This document shows, piece after piece, positions 25,401 to 37,776 of a DNA stretch of 64,000 nucleotides. The translations under genes and the position numbers were made by a program. How positions within the stretch are numbered: position 1 is the stretch's first letter; every line of letters begins with the position of its first letter. The DNA lies in contig FN649736.1 in the NCBI GenBank assembly GCA_000310025.1, positions 4,236,682 to 4,300,681 of the forward strand, written 5' to 3'. Source of the stretch: Ectocarpus siliculosus (lineage: Eukaryota > Sar > Phaeophyceae > Ectocarpales > Ectocarpaceae). A model generated the notes under the pieces. It worked only from the letters and a program-made list of their open reading frames with translations, was not told the DNA's origin and made no database searches.

Positions 25401-28400
25401 AGGGGGGTGGGGGGTGGGGGGCGGTGCCGCGAAGGACATCGGATGGGACGTAACGCTAACGACGATAACTACTTGCTGCGAGTCGGCGTGCTCATTCTTC
25501 TGTGTGACGGCGAAAGCGACTCTCCTCTCTGCGTCGCTTGGGCTAAATTGAGAGCGGAGAAACACCGATTTTGACTATCGTTTTCCTTCCGGAACCCATT
25601 CGAACTGCGCTGCGTGATCGACAGCAGTTACGAGCGGCCAGAATACCAGCTCCCAAGAAGCCAAGACAACCAACACTAATACACAAAAGGGCGAAAATGA
25701 CGGCGGAGACACAGGAGACACCTCGCCAACGACGACTACAGGAACGACAACAACGGCAACGGCTTATACTCACGACATCACCAACAGCGGAGCAGAGTAC
25801 AATATACAGCTCTCGAAACACGACAACCAACGCCTTGATCCACTCACCCTTAATCTGGCTGAAAAGACTGGGATGGTTCCTTCGATGAAATCGTTCTTCC
25901 TCTTCTCCAGGAAGACCAGCTTCGCGCCCGCGGCCGCAGCACAAAAGACACGAGGCGCGGGCCGCACATACACCGGGGGCGAACAAGCAAACACGCCGCC
26001 GTCGGCGAAACATCGGGATGGATTAAATAGGCGTCTCGTCCGAGGGGTCACGGCGGTGGTAGTAGGCAAAGATAAAGATATGCAGCACGAGGGCTGCAGC
26101 GGCGAGTGACATACAGCCCAAAACAACATTTTCCATCCTGTTTTTCGTCATCGGCAACAGCCCGTCGATTGCAAAAGACAACCCATGATCGAAGAGGGCG
26201 TACCGGTGCAGCTGATTTCGTTTGCCCCTGCCTGTCTCTGGATGTCTGTGGCGTTTGCCGCACATGGACTTGTACCCCCGCACGGTAACGCATACCGTAC
26301 ATCGCAGGAATGACAAGGGGTCACCCCCCGCGGAAATCGCCGGTCGGTCTTGACGACCAAAATGCGGAGCCAAAACACCGTCCGTCCTCTCGGGGTTGCC
26401 CACCTCCTTGATGCCGATGAAGTCGGTAATCTGGCCGAACTTCGGCAGCAGCCTGATCATGTTGGTGTGGACTGCCACGTCGAAGGTCTGGTAGTCGCTG
26501 CCGTCCTCGGCGCTTATCGCTGACGGCACAACCGTCTGCTCAGAGAGAGGAATAGCAGCATCATCCCGCACGACAACAACGACATCAACACTTTCATGGC
26601 AGAACAACGGCCATGATAGCAGCAGCGGCAGCAGCAGCAACCGAGGAAGAGAAGGGGTACCTTCTTGGTTTCGAGACGACCGGGCCCAACAACGTTGAAG
26701 TGCGCCACGCGTTACCGAGACTCAACCTCAAGGAACACATGTTGCTTTTTTTTCCCAACAACAACAACAACTACTACTACTATTAATGCCACTACCTTCC
26801 ATCTCCGCTATCATGGACACCCGCAACGTTGACGGCGACTAAAGCCAGGGCATGTATATTATGTGAAAGGCATATTCAAGCCGCGTAAATCCTTGGGCTC
26901 CAATGGACACCACCTCTCACACAACCGTGGACACAACAAATTCGTTTTTCGAAGGTTTAAACGTGCAGGAACGAGTGTCCTCCTACCACGTAGCATTCAA
27001 CCCCACATGCGCGGGCACTCGAGGCACAACAAAAAGCAAGCCAGCTCACCACCCACTCGCCAGCAGCGGTGTACGCCTCGATGCTAAACTCGTTGTGCTC
27101 CCCATCTCCCGTGTAGAAGGCTGCAAGGGGTGAGTCGGAGAACGAGCATTAGGGTATTCTAGTTCTCGGAGCCTTGACCGCCCAGCTCGGGCAGCAAAAA
27201 AACGCCTGATGCTACTGCTGTAGCATCATTGACGGGGCCAAAACGTTTGTGTATTCCTCGATCCCGAAAAAATAACTAACTAACCTCCCTTCCTCGTCTG
27301 CCCACTACGGTTGTTGTCACCCAGCGATTGGAGCCCGATGTTGTAAACTTTTTCGCTGCACAACGCTACTACAGCAATCTGGGCCCAGCGTCGTCGTCGT
27401 CGTCGTCTTGCCTTCTCCCAGAATGGCCATCACGTCGGGGCTGCTCACAGCAGTCGACCCAAAGTAGACCCCCCCATGTGAATCGATTGTTACAACGAAC
27501 GGTGTTCCTGAAGGGCTGTTTCGTCGGACCCTGAAGCGCGTCTGTCTAGACGTGGGGGCTTGACAACTTATTCTAACACGAGTGCGGCCACGTTTTCTCT
27601 TCTTTATGTTTGTGTCCGGTGCGCCTTGCTCTTTGTTCCTTGGATGCTCGTTCCTTTCCGTTGACTACTACGGAAGCTTGAAATCAATGCGGCAGACGAG
27701 GCCCTGGGCATAGATCGTATCGATCATCCACTGGACAACGACGACGATAGCAACGACCGCCATCTGCTCAAGCCTCCAAGATTCATGTTTTGGAAAAACC
27801 AACGCACAACTTCCCTAGAGACATAAGGGGGACGGGGGGGCGGGGGACAATATTCATGTGTTTTTCCTTGGTCACACGACGATTGGCTTAAGATGCATGA
27901 AGGAGGTCGGGCTCGGCCTGTCCACTTTGTTTTGCGTCGACCGTTTCGCCATTGACGACACGCCGAACGGAAACAAAAACAGATCAAGGAGACAAGACCC
28001 AAGGGTTGCGATTGTGGGCTGTTGGCACACACCCGCTTGGCCACCGTCGTCCCCCAACCACCTTACGGCAGGCAGAGGGACATCCTAACGGCAGACAGAG
28101 GGACACCCAGTTATACATCTCAGTCTCGCGACCCATCATCCGCACGCAGGAGGGACAACGGAGTCAAAAGAACCATGTACTCCGATCCAAGAGGAGCAAG
28201 AGTTTTTGCCGAAGGACGACGAACTCATCACTCGACACGACACCACAAGAAGACTTTCGACAACTATTTAGCTATAATAGTCCAAATATCAACAACGAGG
28301 GCAACAGCAACACACGTTTTTGGAGAATCCTGACGGCAGACGATGTCGCCGCCTCGTCGCTTGGCGCGTCGGCCGGCCGGGCAGAAACAATGATGCTTAC

Positions 28401-31400
28401 CGATTTGGATCTGACGGATGTATCGGAAGTAGTTGAGGCTGAAGTCGAGCTCGCAGTCCCAGCTACTTCTGTCTGACCCGGCTACGAGCGGGCCACAGGT
28501 CCAACGAGAGTCCATGTTCTCGTCCTGCGGTAGATACAATTCCATCGAAGGCGAGGTAACGACAACGTCGGTGGGAAAAACGGTTAAGTCCTTCGGTAGC
28601 ATGGGCGGCCGCCGGAGAACGGGTAGCGGGAACCACGGCGAAAAACCAATCATAGAAAAGCAGCCTTAGGACGCGGCGGTGCAACCATAAATTAGAAGCA
28701 AAAGCAAAAGCAATAGATGGAAAGCACCCTTTAGATGACACTCAAGTACCAACAACACCACCACCACCACCACCACCACATAATAGTCCAAATTCCATCT
28801 CCACACCAAAAAGAAACGATCCGGCGGCAGCACCAAAAATACCGGACCTTGATATAAAACACATGACACCCCTCGAAGTGGATCGGAGGGTCGCACCCGC
28901 CGTCCTCAGGCAGCCTGATGTCGTAGCTGGGGTCAAGGGAACCGCCAGAACTAACGGCGCGCGGGAGTGGACCGGTGGTCTTGAGCCACGCCTTTTCGGC
29001 CACCGGGCGAGCGGGGACGTCCTCGCCGACCCTGAGTTCCACCTTCAATCAGATTGTAACCGGTTTGATCGATTGATTGATGATGGCGTGTATTCAGCGC
29101 GACAAGGGGCGTGTCACAAAGCGACAGTTTACATGCTGGCACGTCATCGATCGATCTCAAATGCTTGTCGTCCCTTCTCTGCGTTGTTGGGGGATACGAC
29201 GCACGACTAAATAGCGTGTGGACAAGCAAGCACTTCGAGGAAGACAAGCAAGCACCTTTCGAAGAAAAACCGAAAGGCATCGGCGTTGTGCGAGCGGCAA
29301 AACATCATTGCGATCGTCGTAGGTTATGAACTGGAAACAAACGTGCTCAACGGAACGGAACGGACCGCCTTCGCACGTAATAGCAGTGCCCTTGCGCACG
29401 CCCTCTGCACGAACCACCACCACTAGCGGCGCGAGGGCACGGGGCTAGCTGCTCGGGGACGGCGAAACATCAGTGGCACGTCTGTAGACAGACAACGACG
29501 CAACAAGGAACATGCTTGTTGTGGCGGATACGGACGCGTCTTTCACGCTAATCTGAGGTGAGACCCCGAAAAAACGATCATTATCACTATTAATTAGGTC
29601 CCTTTGGAGCTGCATCAGTAGGCGCAAACCTACCAGTATGCATGACCCCCGTACGCACCTCACTGATGGCGATTGTTCCCCCGCTCGTGGGCACCGTCAC
29701 CCCGAGCTTCACGTACCGGGCCATGGCGCGAACGCCCCCGAAGGTTTGCAGCCCGTCGGTGCCGACCGGCCGGCCGGCCGGATCGGCCTCGAGGCCCGTG
29801 CGCACGGCGGAGAAGACGCCGGACTCGCCGGCGACCATGACGCTGAACTCGCCCCCGACGGCATCAGTCTCTTCGGAGAACGCTGACGACGGCGGTGATT
29901 AAGCAGATCAGAAGCACGCGCCGCCGCCGGCGAAAAAGGAACGAAGAAAAGCGGCCGTGGCAGAAGAAGCGGTGGCATTTCAAATCGAAATTTGGAGAGG
30001 ATACGTGTTGACGCGGTGTTGTGGTTGGCCCCTAACACAAAAAACTGGACACCATGTTTCCCCGCTTGCGAAGGATCCGTCTGCCGGGACACCCTTCAAG
30101 GCTATCTCGACCCTGTGCGTAGATTATGAACATGGTAAGACCCTGTCTGACGTTCGAAGAACAGGCAAGGTCGTGTCCACGTAGCAACAGTTGCATCTCC
30201 ATTCATCTGCCCCACCCATCCCACCTATGCGGAGCTGTTCGAGGGATTCCACCGCCTGGAGGTCGAAGGTGATCTCGCACACCTCGTCCCCGGAGGAACA
30301 AGTCCACGACGAAGCGGCAGACGCGTCGCCGTCCTGGCAAGGGGTGGGATGCCAAGAGCGCAACCTATCAGGGACACTCGTTCTTGCTGAGTACATGTCA
30401 GTGCGACCTATACGTCAGGGATTGAAAAGAGAAATAGTTACATGGTAGATCCGACGGCGGATGAGGACACTGAACCTGGGACTATGTTGCTTGTCGAACT
30501 TGTCTCGTCCATTAGTTCCAAACACAGGCCTTGAGGAATGCACGACCATTCTGGCGGAGTTGGTTGTGTCGACCTTTCGCTGGAACGGGCAATAGTTGTC
30601 GGACAGCAGTTTCTCCGGAGAAATGGAAAGTCCCATTCATCACGTCTTCGGAACTTACGCGGCAAACCGAATACAACATTATGTCTCAAAAAGGGGGGGT
30701 GTCAAATTGCACCGGACGTTTTCGTTGACCGCACACGACCTTATCCAAAACAAACACCGTCCCGCGGCTGCAACAACTCGGAGAGTCCTGCGAAATATGG
30801 CAATTTCGCGGGAAACGCGTCAAAAATTACACTTCCTTCCCACCAAGGTGTTCATGGCCGAGACGCTATCGGCGGATGCTGTGGCGGTCACGGATGCCCG
30901 GGTGCTAGCGGAGACCCCGGTTGCCTCGACCTCGTCCACGGTAATGTAGATCTCCACCTATGCATACAACGCACGACAGCATGCACAGAGCGGCAAGAAG
31001 CGAAAGCCCAGCGTGGCGTCGAGACTCCCTTGGAAGGTAGGAAGCGATGGATGGTTGGAGAGGCTAGGGGCCGAACACTCGTGTAGTCATCGTTGCGACT
31101 CGGTGGAAAAGGAATTTCTATAAAACAAAACTTGGCCGTGTTGTAGCCATCGAAAGTCCACGGGATGTGGTATTCCATTGCGGGAAAGAAACAGATTTGT
31201 CTGTTGCAAGCAAAAAATTGTGACTACATATGTAGCGGAGAAGGGCCGAAGGTGTTTTTTTGCGGCAGAAGTGCGACGCAAGTGCGCGGCGTTGTTAGGC
31301 TAACACATGACCGGGTTCGTGGTCGACTGTTCGGTTGTGTCGATTTTGATTTCAAGCAAGGCAGCCGTTCGATAACACATTGAGAACAATACAAGCAATG

Positions 31401-34355
31401 GGCGTGGTGAGTGCACGACTGGGGTGCAAACCCACAACCCACGTGCAGAGGGTATTTGGTTGTTTCGACGGATCCACCACAGCGACCACAACTTGCGCTT
31501 TTGATGAACGATGATCAAGGCGAAACTTTATCGTATGTGTAAACGTCCCCTCCCGTCACCCGCACGATATGACAAGAGCGCAAGCGGGAATTACACTTGC
31601 GTGATTTTTGGCTGTGTGACGCACAACCGGTGCCAACTCATACCGTAGATCGTGTTCGCTCCGTTGCTTGCATCTCCGACACAATTTTGCGCCCCCCGCA
31701 GGACACGAACCAACCGCTGATTTGTGCGTCCACTCCGATTCGACATACTCCAAGTTGCACGGCCATGTCATCAATCTTGTTGGACGCGGTGCAGCCGTCG
31801 GTAAGTGCTTGGTACTCAAGCAACCGCTACATTTTTTTTTCTTATTCACTTCAAGAAATGCACCATGTGACACCCAACCCGAGGTTCAGCTCTCAAGTAT
31901 GGTACCACTGATTGTACCTCCAGTATACGGAGGGACTCCCCGATCTCCATGTCTCCGTAGATATAAAGGTCTGACCCCGTCAAGCCTTCCACGCCGGGGA
32001 TTTCTTGCATCTCGCCTGCCGCTGTCAAGTCGGGGTCGGCTTCCCATGCCTCCAATTCGTCCTGACCGATCCCCACTTGGAAGCTCTGCACGCTGTCGGG
32101 GTGAAGGGCTGTTGAGTGCAAAAACGAACCGAGGAGGAAGAGTCACGTGTTCGGCGGTGATGTCTTCGTCGTCGTTGTATTTTGGTGTCCGTTCTACAGC
32201 CTCTGCCACCCGGTACAGACAATTCTCTCTTTTGTCCTTTTTCCGTCCCCGTCCGGTTGGCACCAAGTCTGGAACGACATCGAAGATAACGCACGCTACA
32301 CACGCCACGCCAGGTTCCGCAGCAGAAGGCGACCAGGAGAGTGGAAACAAAAAACGAATCGTGAAATGTCCCTACCCTATCCATACAATACACACAACGA
32401 ACAAGACCAAGGGCTCAGACCTGTATTGTAGCCCTACTCGTCGACTTGAGCCTTAATCCTGACATGAAGAAGGAAGAAAGGTCGCTCTACGCAACAAAAT
32501 TCAGTTTTCAAGACTTTCTGAACTGTTTTCGCGAGCCCCTTCCGCAGGCGAGAGCTAAGCATCGGGTGCTCTCTTTGTATAACTTCCTCGCCTCTAGCAG
32601 GAGGTAGATTACAGTTACGGCGATCAAGATGACTGCTATAGAGGTGCACGTATGTACTCCCCGGATATTATTTTGGCCTTTGAACGTCTGGCGTTTAGTC
32701 TACCCGTTGTATGATAGCCCATATAGCGTACAGAACACACTACCCTCGGGATGAGGTTCGCGGATTGATGCACCCATGTCGATCCTTCAGCAGTTCCACG
32801 ACCTCCGGACAATCTCGGTCAACAATACCGCTGTTTACTTGTGATGGGTCGACGCCACCATATTTCCGTTTCGCAATCGTCAAAGATATTCACGCAAGCG
32901 TCCCCCGCACGTTTTCGGTAGACGTGTGCGTTTTTGGACGTGAGTCCCGAGGCATTATGGGTTGCGTTTGTTCGTTGTCCGGAAGCGCACACGAACATTG
33001 ATGGGGGCGGAAAGTGAAACAAAGGACAGAATAATATGCTCGTTCTTGTACCCGCGAGGCATTGAAGAAGGGGTTGAGAAAAGCGAAAGGCATCCTCGCC
33101 TCGGCATGCCACACAAAAAGATAACCACGATCTGAGCAATGACCTCATTTTCGTAGAAGGTGTGGCGTAAAGAGTATAAGAACGCACAACGGTCACCAAG
33201 AAACACGGGGTACATATTTCGCGGGTAGCGCCGGCATGACATTTTTCTCTTTTCTGACCCCAAGAGAAGAAAATCATAACAACTTTGTCGATGGCCCGAG
33301 ACTCACCAATTTTCACGCTAGAGATGGTTGTCCTGTCGTCCCACTGAGCGCTGTCGATGAGCCCGTACCGTACCCCGCAGGAGGCTGATTCGAGGAGCCT
33401 CGTGCAGTCGTACCTAGAGTCCAGCTCGAGGGACCCGTCCTAAAAATGTCGGCGGTTGTGGCGGTCGGGACAACAGAAGGGTCGACGGGTGAACGGTGCA
33501 CGCCCACCCAACAGGTTTGGTAGCGAGATCTCGAAGCCGACTTTTTTTGTCGCTGCGACAACTACACGTGGCAGCGCCAGGGGGAGATTGAGTCATGTTT
33601 CGCTCGTCCCCGTCGAGGTTGATGAGGACAGGACAGGACAGAATACATAACGATAAAAACGGGCTCTTGCAGAAGTGCATCATCGGTAAGAACCAAATGC
33701 ACTCCGACCGGAGTTTGTCATTTATCAGATTGAGAAGAGCCGTCCATGGCACATCCCGCTCGGCTTCCACTAGTGACGGACGGACGGATGGAATGGATGG
33801 ATGGATGGATGAACAATATAGGAAGTGGACGTAAGGCGGCGGAGAATCCGAAACCGTGGACATCGCGTTCGTGTGAACAGTACCCGAGAGCGGGCCACCT
33901 CCACCTGCTCCGAGTGTCGTGAATGCGCCTGGCGCACCATCACGGCACGGTCAGCGTCGGACACCAGCGACTACTACAACAATATCGACGAAACAAGTGG
34001 TCGAAAATATGAACGATGATAGAGACAGGGTGGGTCATCCTGAAGCGTGCCTTTTTCGTTGTCCATTCTGCCCGCCGACCGCAACATCTGCCGAGATGTT
34101 TCCCGCAGTCTACACACATGACGGAAAACCCAGGAAGGAATGTGAGAACGACTGGATCGCTGCATAACTTTGACGAAGTCAAGCACAATATGTGTTGTCC
34201 CGCACCCACCCGCGTCAATTCTCCGATGCACCTTCCCGACAACGGGCAGTCATGGCTGATGGGATCGGTGCCACTGAAGCTGCTACTGCCCTGCCACTCT
34301 GCGTCCACGGTGATGGCGCTAGGCGCCAGCACCTCCGACAGCTCCACCGTGATGG
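14920..34355 (-). CDS. Multidomain protein: tandem F5/8 type C (discoidin-like) modules plus right-handed beta-helix
   Basis: Exons in order: 34210-34355, 33307-33439, (one unresolved), 31918-32092, 30844-30957, 30225-30333, 29659-29882, 28848-29042, 28401-28524, 27050-27120, 26404-26535, 25848-25919, 25219-25293, 23948-24061, 23239-23430, 22276-22434, 20862-21047, 18961-19056, 18314-18390, 17520-17610, 16324-16507, 15800-15900 and 14920-15036. From 32092 to the stop every GT-AG join keeps phase. About four modules repeat the discoidin pattern: DGD..SSWTC, a Cys near FDL, IAF, EFS, then QTF and RYVKLG or MIRLL with ISEVE or IKE. The C-terminal third begins IKLHFGDYYIDGPIFLKSGV and continues with rungs such as SGVLFDTCNDIVFEGV, typical of pectate-lyase-like beta-helices. 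The likely role is carbohydrate binding and modification outside the cell (inference). No catalytic residues were identified. The 5' end, including any signal peptide, lies beyond 34355 near the assembly gap. Confidence 0.8.
19853..19939 (+). repeat. Dispersed short repeat family A, copy 2
   Basis: This is a second copy of the element at 1058-1144. It contains ccggtgaaaacccgg, ctccgtcccgg, gcgaggtcactggtct and gactacggcatgc. It lies on the sense-opposite strand of an intron of the discoidin/beta-helix gene. Confidence 0.65.
20607..20825. mobile_element. Candidate MITE with terminal inverted repeats
   Basis: The left end, ggtggttccgatataccgtg followed by ccgcggt (20615-20641), matches the reverse complement of the right end (accgcggtacggtatatccg followed by gaccacc, about 20790-20816) at about 25 of 27 positions. 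The pentamer tgtac sits just outside both ends (20607-20611 and 20821-20825) and could be a target-site duplication. A further ccgcggt-containing subrepeat lies inside each end. The interior is about 140 bp with no coding capacity. The element lies in an intron, about 37 bp from the exon at 20862-21047. Confidence 0.65.
21050..21260 (+). repeat. Two-copy tandem repeat of about 105 bp
   Basis: Copy 1 (about 21053-21150) and copy 2 (about 21160-21260) share tgtcgaaaggtggggggcga or tgtcgagaggtggggggcga, then gagagatc, gagataa or tagataa, and gggggctgcggtgttcct. The first copy begins within a few bases of the acceptor of the exon at 20862-21047, so one unit is fused to the exon border. Confidence 0.85.
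21801..21879 (+). repeat. Dispersed short repeat family A, copy 3
   Basis: This is a third, more diverged copy of the element at 1058-1144. It contains ccgggctgtgaaaatc, gatgcgaggtcaacggtct and gactacggcatccgc. It lies in an intron of the discoidin/beta-helix gene. Confidence 0.6.
22081..22175. repeat. Foldback (long hairpin) element
   Basis: The arm at 22081-22118 (ttagaagccgaaatcaaacc, then attagactaatagtcagc) is inverted at 22137-22175 (gctgactatttagtctaatg, then ggttgattccggcttctaa) with only a few mismatches. The loop is about 18 bp and itself contains tgactacagtcag. The element is intronic, about 100 bp from the exon at 22276-22434. Confidence 0.9.
22464..22494 (+). repeat. TTG microsatellite
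   Basis: Ten perfect TTG units lie in an intron of the discoidin/beta-helix gene, about 30 bp upstream (in transcript sense) of the acceptor of the exon at 22276-22434. Confidence 0.9.
28754..28779 (+). repeat. CAC microsatellite
   Basis: About eight CAC units in the intron between the exons at 28848-29042 and 28401-28524. Confidence 0.9.
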
Positions 34356-34455
34356 CTTAAGCACGCGGCGGAAATTGGCATCGCGAGTTGGGGGACGGCA
34401 CACAGGTTGCTTTTAGACCGGGATTGACTGGAAACTGGAAAAGCTGTGCGGTACG

Positions 34456-34592
34456 GGGGGGGGGGGGGGGGGGGGGNNNNNNNNNNNNNNNNNNNNNNNN
34501 NNNNNNNNNNNNNNNNNNNNNNNNNNNNNNNNNNNNNNNNNNNNNNNNNNNNNNNNNNNNNNNNNNNNNNNNNNNNGGGGGGGGGGGGGGGG
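34456..34592. other. Assembly gap of 100 N inside a G homopolymer
   Basis: A run of about 22 G (34455-34476) is followed by exactly 100 N (34477-34576) and a further run of about 16 G. The fixed 100-N length indicates a gap of unknown size, most likely caused by a poly-G tract. It interrupts the 5' part of the discoidin/beta-helix gene. Confidence 0.95.
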
Positions 34593-36474
34593 TCCATGCT
34601 GTAGCTTGCCTCGCTTGACCGTTGTCGATGGAATCATGACTGTTCGGACGGGCGAAGCACAGCAGTTCGTACCTCAAAAACGTCCGGAAAAGACACTTTC
34701 ACACACGTTTGCTTGGCGTTTAAAAATACCACAATTTTCATGCGAATCGAACTGCGAACGAGTCAAAGGGTGGTGCTCACCTCCAGTATGGTGTCGGCCG
34801 AGGGACAGCAGAAGGCTGCCTATGGATCCTGTCCATGTCCAGCTGCGAACCATGACGAGAACGTCGTTCGATCTGCGCCGCCGCCTAAAATCTATCTGTC
34901 GTTCAAGCGGGAACGAACACATGTGTCTAATATTTAGTGTGGGACAGTGAAAAATAGATTCGTTTGAACGGCGCCGAGAGACATAGAGAAGAAGAAGTCT
35001 ATGTTTGACGGATCCATACTCCAAACCCTTGTTGTTGGTGTACGCAGCATTCACAACACATCCGAAGACTCACAACCGACAACGTGCCTGAAAGAACGAT
35101 CAACCGCCCAACTCGAAAGCATCCCTCGGGATAAACCCCCTTTGGTCGATCCCCCAATAATATGATCCGTGTTTAGCCAACCATTTGGTCAATTCCCCCA
35201 GAATTTTGAATCCGTTCGCCCAAACTACTCCTGCAGCAGTACATACAATTGTAGTGTATAGTGAGTTATCCAATCAATGGTGTGAACCTACCCAATTTTG
35301 CTTACTGAGCATGATGCCCACACGGGAGATTAGATGTAGGTTGCCCGGAAAGACAAGCAGAAGGAGACGGCGGAGTTCAGCGTGTTGGTTCGGCGTGATG
35401 ATGGGTGCATGCACATTGTAGTAGAACATCGTTCGACAGCAGTGAAGAATAATCACCCATTTTTGTCCTTGAATTCTCCCGTCTGTGGACCTTCTGTTTT
35501 CGTGAGCGAAAAATGATTGGGGCAGGCCCTTTGTACAGCAGTCTTTGTTGTGTGGCGCTCCGTATGCAATCGAAGGACGTGGTTTTACTCTGGCGTAGTT
35601 TGACACACGCGTCGATGATATGTGGCCATGCGATAGGAAACCTCTGGGTCGTGCGAAACAAAGGTTAAAGGTTTTCAGCTACAACACAGAAGTAGGCTTT
35701 GCCCTCTAGTCTGTCAGCTGTGTGCATACAATACAGCGCCGCAAACAGGCCGTAAAGAATAACGAATTTCGCCTGATGTGCATGATGATACAGATCACAA
35801 TACGGCGACACGCCACCTTACTGTATGCGAATGTGCAAACGACTTGCCACATCTACGAGGCCTCCGCAACGAGCTTGGCCTCCTATATAAGTAGCACAAC
35901 ACCTATGTAGACAATACTCATCCGACCGCTCGATGTGCCGGCCCGCCTGTATGCATAGATAGATTTCCGAAAAAGCGGGATATGCACCAGGTCAGCACTT
36001 GCTGCCAAGAACTTCCTCTACTGTACCCTTCAACTCGTACACAAGTACCTCACAAGCACGCGCCAACGTTACCCCGTCGCTATTAACCATACACCTCAAC
36101 CTTCACCTGGTCTGGGAAGAGGGTACGCGGTAGGTGTGCACTCGATGGGTAGGGGTCGTGGGTGTTGTGTTGGTTGCCGGAAATGCGGTGGTTGAGTCTT
36201 GTGTTCTTCCGGGCTATCTGGGTTCACCGGAGTAATTAAGAAATGCGTTTGGCACGTCTCCGACCGTCCTCCGTTTGTTTGAGCAGTACGTGCGGCGTGG
36301 AGGCGGCCCATAATGAAGGCATCTCTGATGCATTCCTATCTGCCTTGCTGTCTTTGGCATGTCAAAACATCTCTTTGTACGGGCGACCCAACGGAGGTGT
36401 GGTAGCAAATAACATAATGCAGAGATCTGTGAGGTGCATGCTGCCGGGAGGCAACACAACGTACGATATTGTGT

Positions 36475-36530
36475 AGGAAAAATAAATACACACAAAAAGA
36501 CTACCCGTTCGAGATATACCCACGTTCGAA
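36475..36530 (+). repeat. Dispersed repeat family B, copy 1 (short)
   Basis: It shares ggaaaaataaatacacacaa, then aaagactaccc, and cgagatatacccac with 41497-41590 and with 54130-54235 (inverted). This copy keeps only the first 50 bp or so. Confidence 0.75.
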
Positions 36531-36690
36531 GGCAGGAGAGAGGAGCTCATGTCATGAGAGGAAGAGCTCTGACCTTCTTCGCAATCCACAACAAGGACCA
36601 CGTTGGCAGCTAGGATCAAAGAGGCGACTGTTCTTCGTCATGAATACCCGGGAGTTGAATTTGGTCGTATCCCGTGCTCGCCTCGGATGA

Positions 36691-36769
36691 CCGTGAGGAA
36701 GAAGCGGAGAACCAACAACAAAAAAGCACCGCCGTGAGGAAGAAGCGGAGAACAAAAAAGCACCGCCGT
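36691..36769 (+). repeat. Two-copy tandem repeat of about 41 bp
   Basis: The unit ccgtgaggaagaagcggaga, then acaaaaaagcaccg, occurs twice in a row. The first copy has a 4-6 bp insertion (accaac). No function is apparent. Confidence 0.9.
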
Positions 36770-37710
36770 ATTCTACTGACCCACACAGAGACCTCTACTG
36801 CTGTAGACATGTATCCACTCCTAAACGCAGGTGATGTGTATACAGTGAATGGTGATTACTCGTACACTTTTTGCTTCGAGTGGGATACGTTTTGTCGATC
36901 TACTGCTGCCGTGGTTTTCAGTCTCGGGCAAGATACGGGGACTCAAAGCTGGAGTATGCTCACGTACGTACACAGCGATGACTTGTACATACAACTCCAA
37001 ACTCTCCATTTCCCGACGGCGGTCAGAAACGAAGTCGTATCTTTTGTCTCTCCGTTCGCCAATATCCTGTCCCCCACCCCCCCTTTACCGTTGTGTCAGT
37101 TCTCGTCCAAAGTCCCCTCGCATCCATGAAGGTGCAGTAGGAACGTCTCGACGCGCCACCATCGAACCTATACCAAAACCTACAGACAGAGCAGGCCGGC
37201 GATCAAGAAAGTGATCCCGCACACCTACAAGATTTCATTTCTCCCCTCCTCCCTCGTCTTGTTTGACTGTATGGCTGGTATACAGCAATAATAGTATACG
37301 GCAGTGGACACCAACCGTCTTTGCGATTGGTGTTGCTTGCGCATTCTGCACGCGCCCCCGGGAAGGGGACGCGATGCTAGAGGGGGGATGGGGGGGCGAG
37401 ATGCACTAGAATCTGCACATCAAACCTGTTTGATCTGTACAGATCAAACATTGGCACTAAAACCGGCCTTCCTTCCATTCCTGCGCCAAGTCGTATTGGT
37501 GTCTCCACACAACAACCACATCCATCCACATCATCCACACCACATCCTCGAACATATTCTTTCAGCACGGAGAAAAACGCTCCTTTGCGCGTGTGAAACC
37601 CCGACGGAATATGCATACCGTGAGTGTTACGTTCCGCCTACCGTTCGCCTACGACTTTCCGACAGACTTGATTAAATACGCGAGCCCGAAAAAGCCGCAT
37701 TCCCCTTTTC

Positions 37711-37776
37711 TCCTCCTCCTCCTCCTCCTCCTCCTCCTCCTCTCCTCCTCCTCTCCTCCTCCTCTCCTCCTCCTCC
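37711..37776 (+). repeat. TCC-rich microsatellite
   Basis: This is an interrupted (TCC)n tract of about 65 bp inside a longer pyrimidine-rich stretch (37700-37830). Confidence 0.9.

Noticed and set aside
26560-26710. Possible extra exon (reading HFNVVGPGRLETKK) between the exons at 27050-27120 and 26404-26535
   Set aside because: The required frame meets a stop before any acceptor, and the flanking exons join in phase with a better discoidin pattern without it.
27660-27740. Minus-strand MIDTIYAQGLVCRIDF as a terminal exon
   Set aside because: No acceptor is visible and it lies inside an intron of the better supported gene model.
32740-32900. Minus-strand open segment with PEVVELLKDRHGCINPRTSS as the missing exon of the discoidin gene
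   Set aside because: The end phase would fit the exon at 31918-32092, but the sequence does not resemble the discoidin module and no acceptor of the right phase was found.
33778-33812. GGAC/GGAT repeats as a functional site
   Set aside because: A short, ordinary microsatellite-like run with no associated signal.
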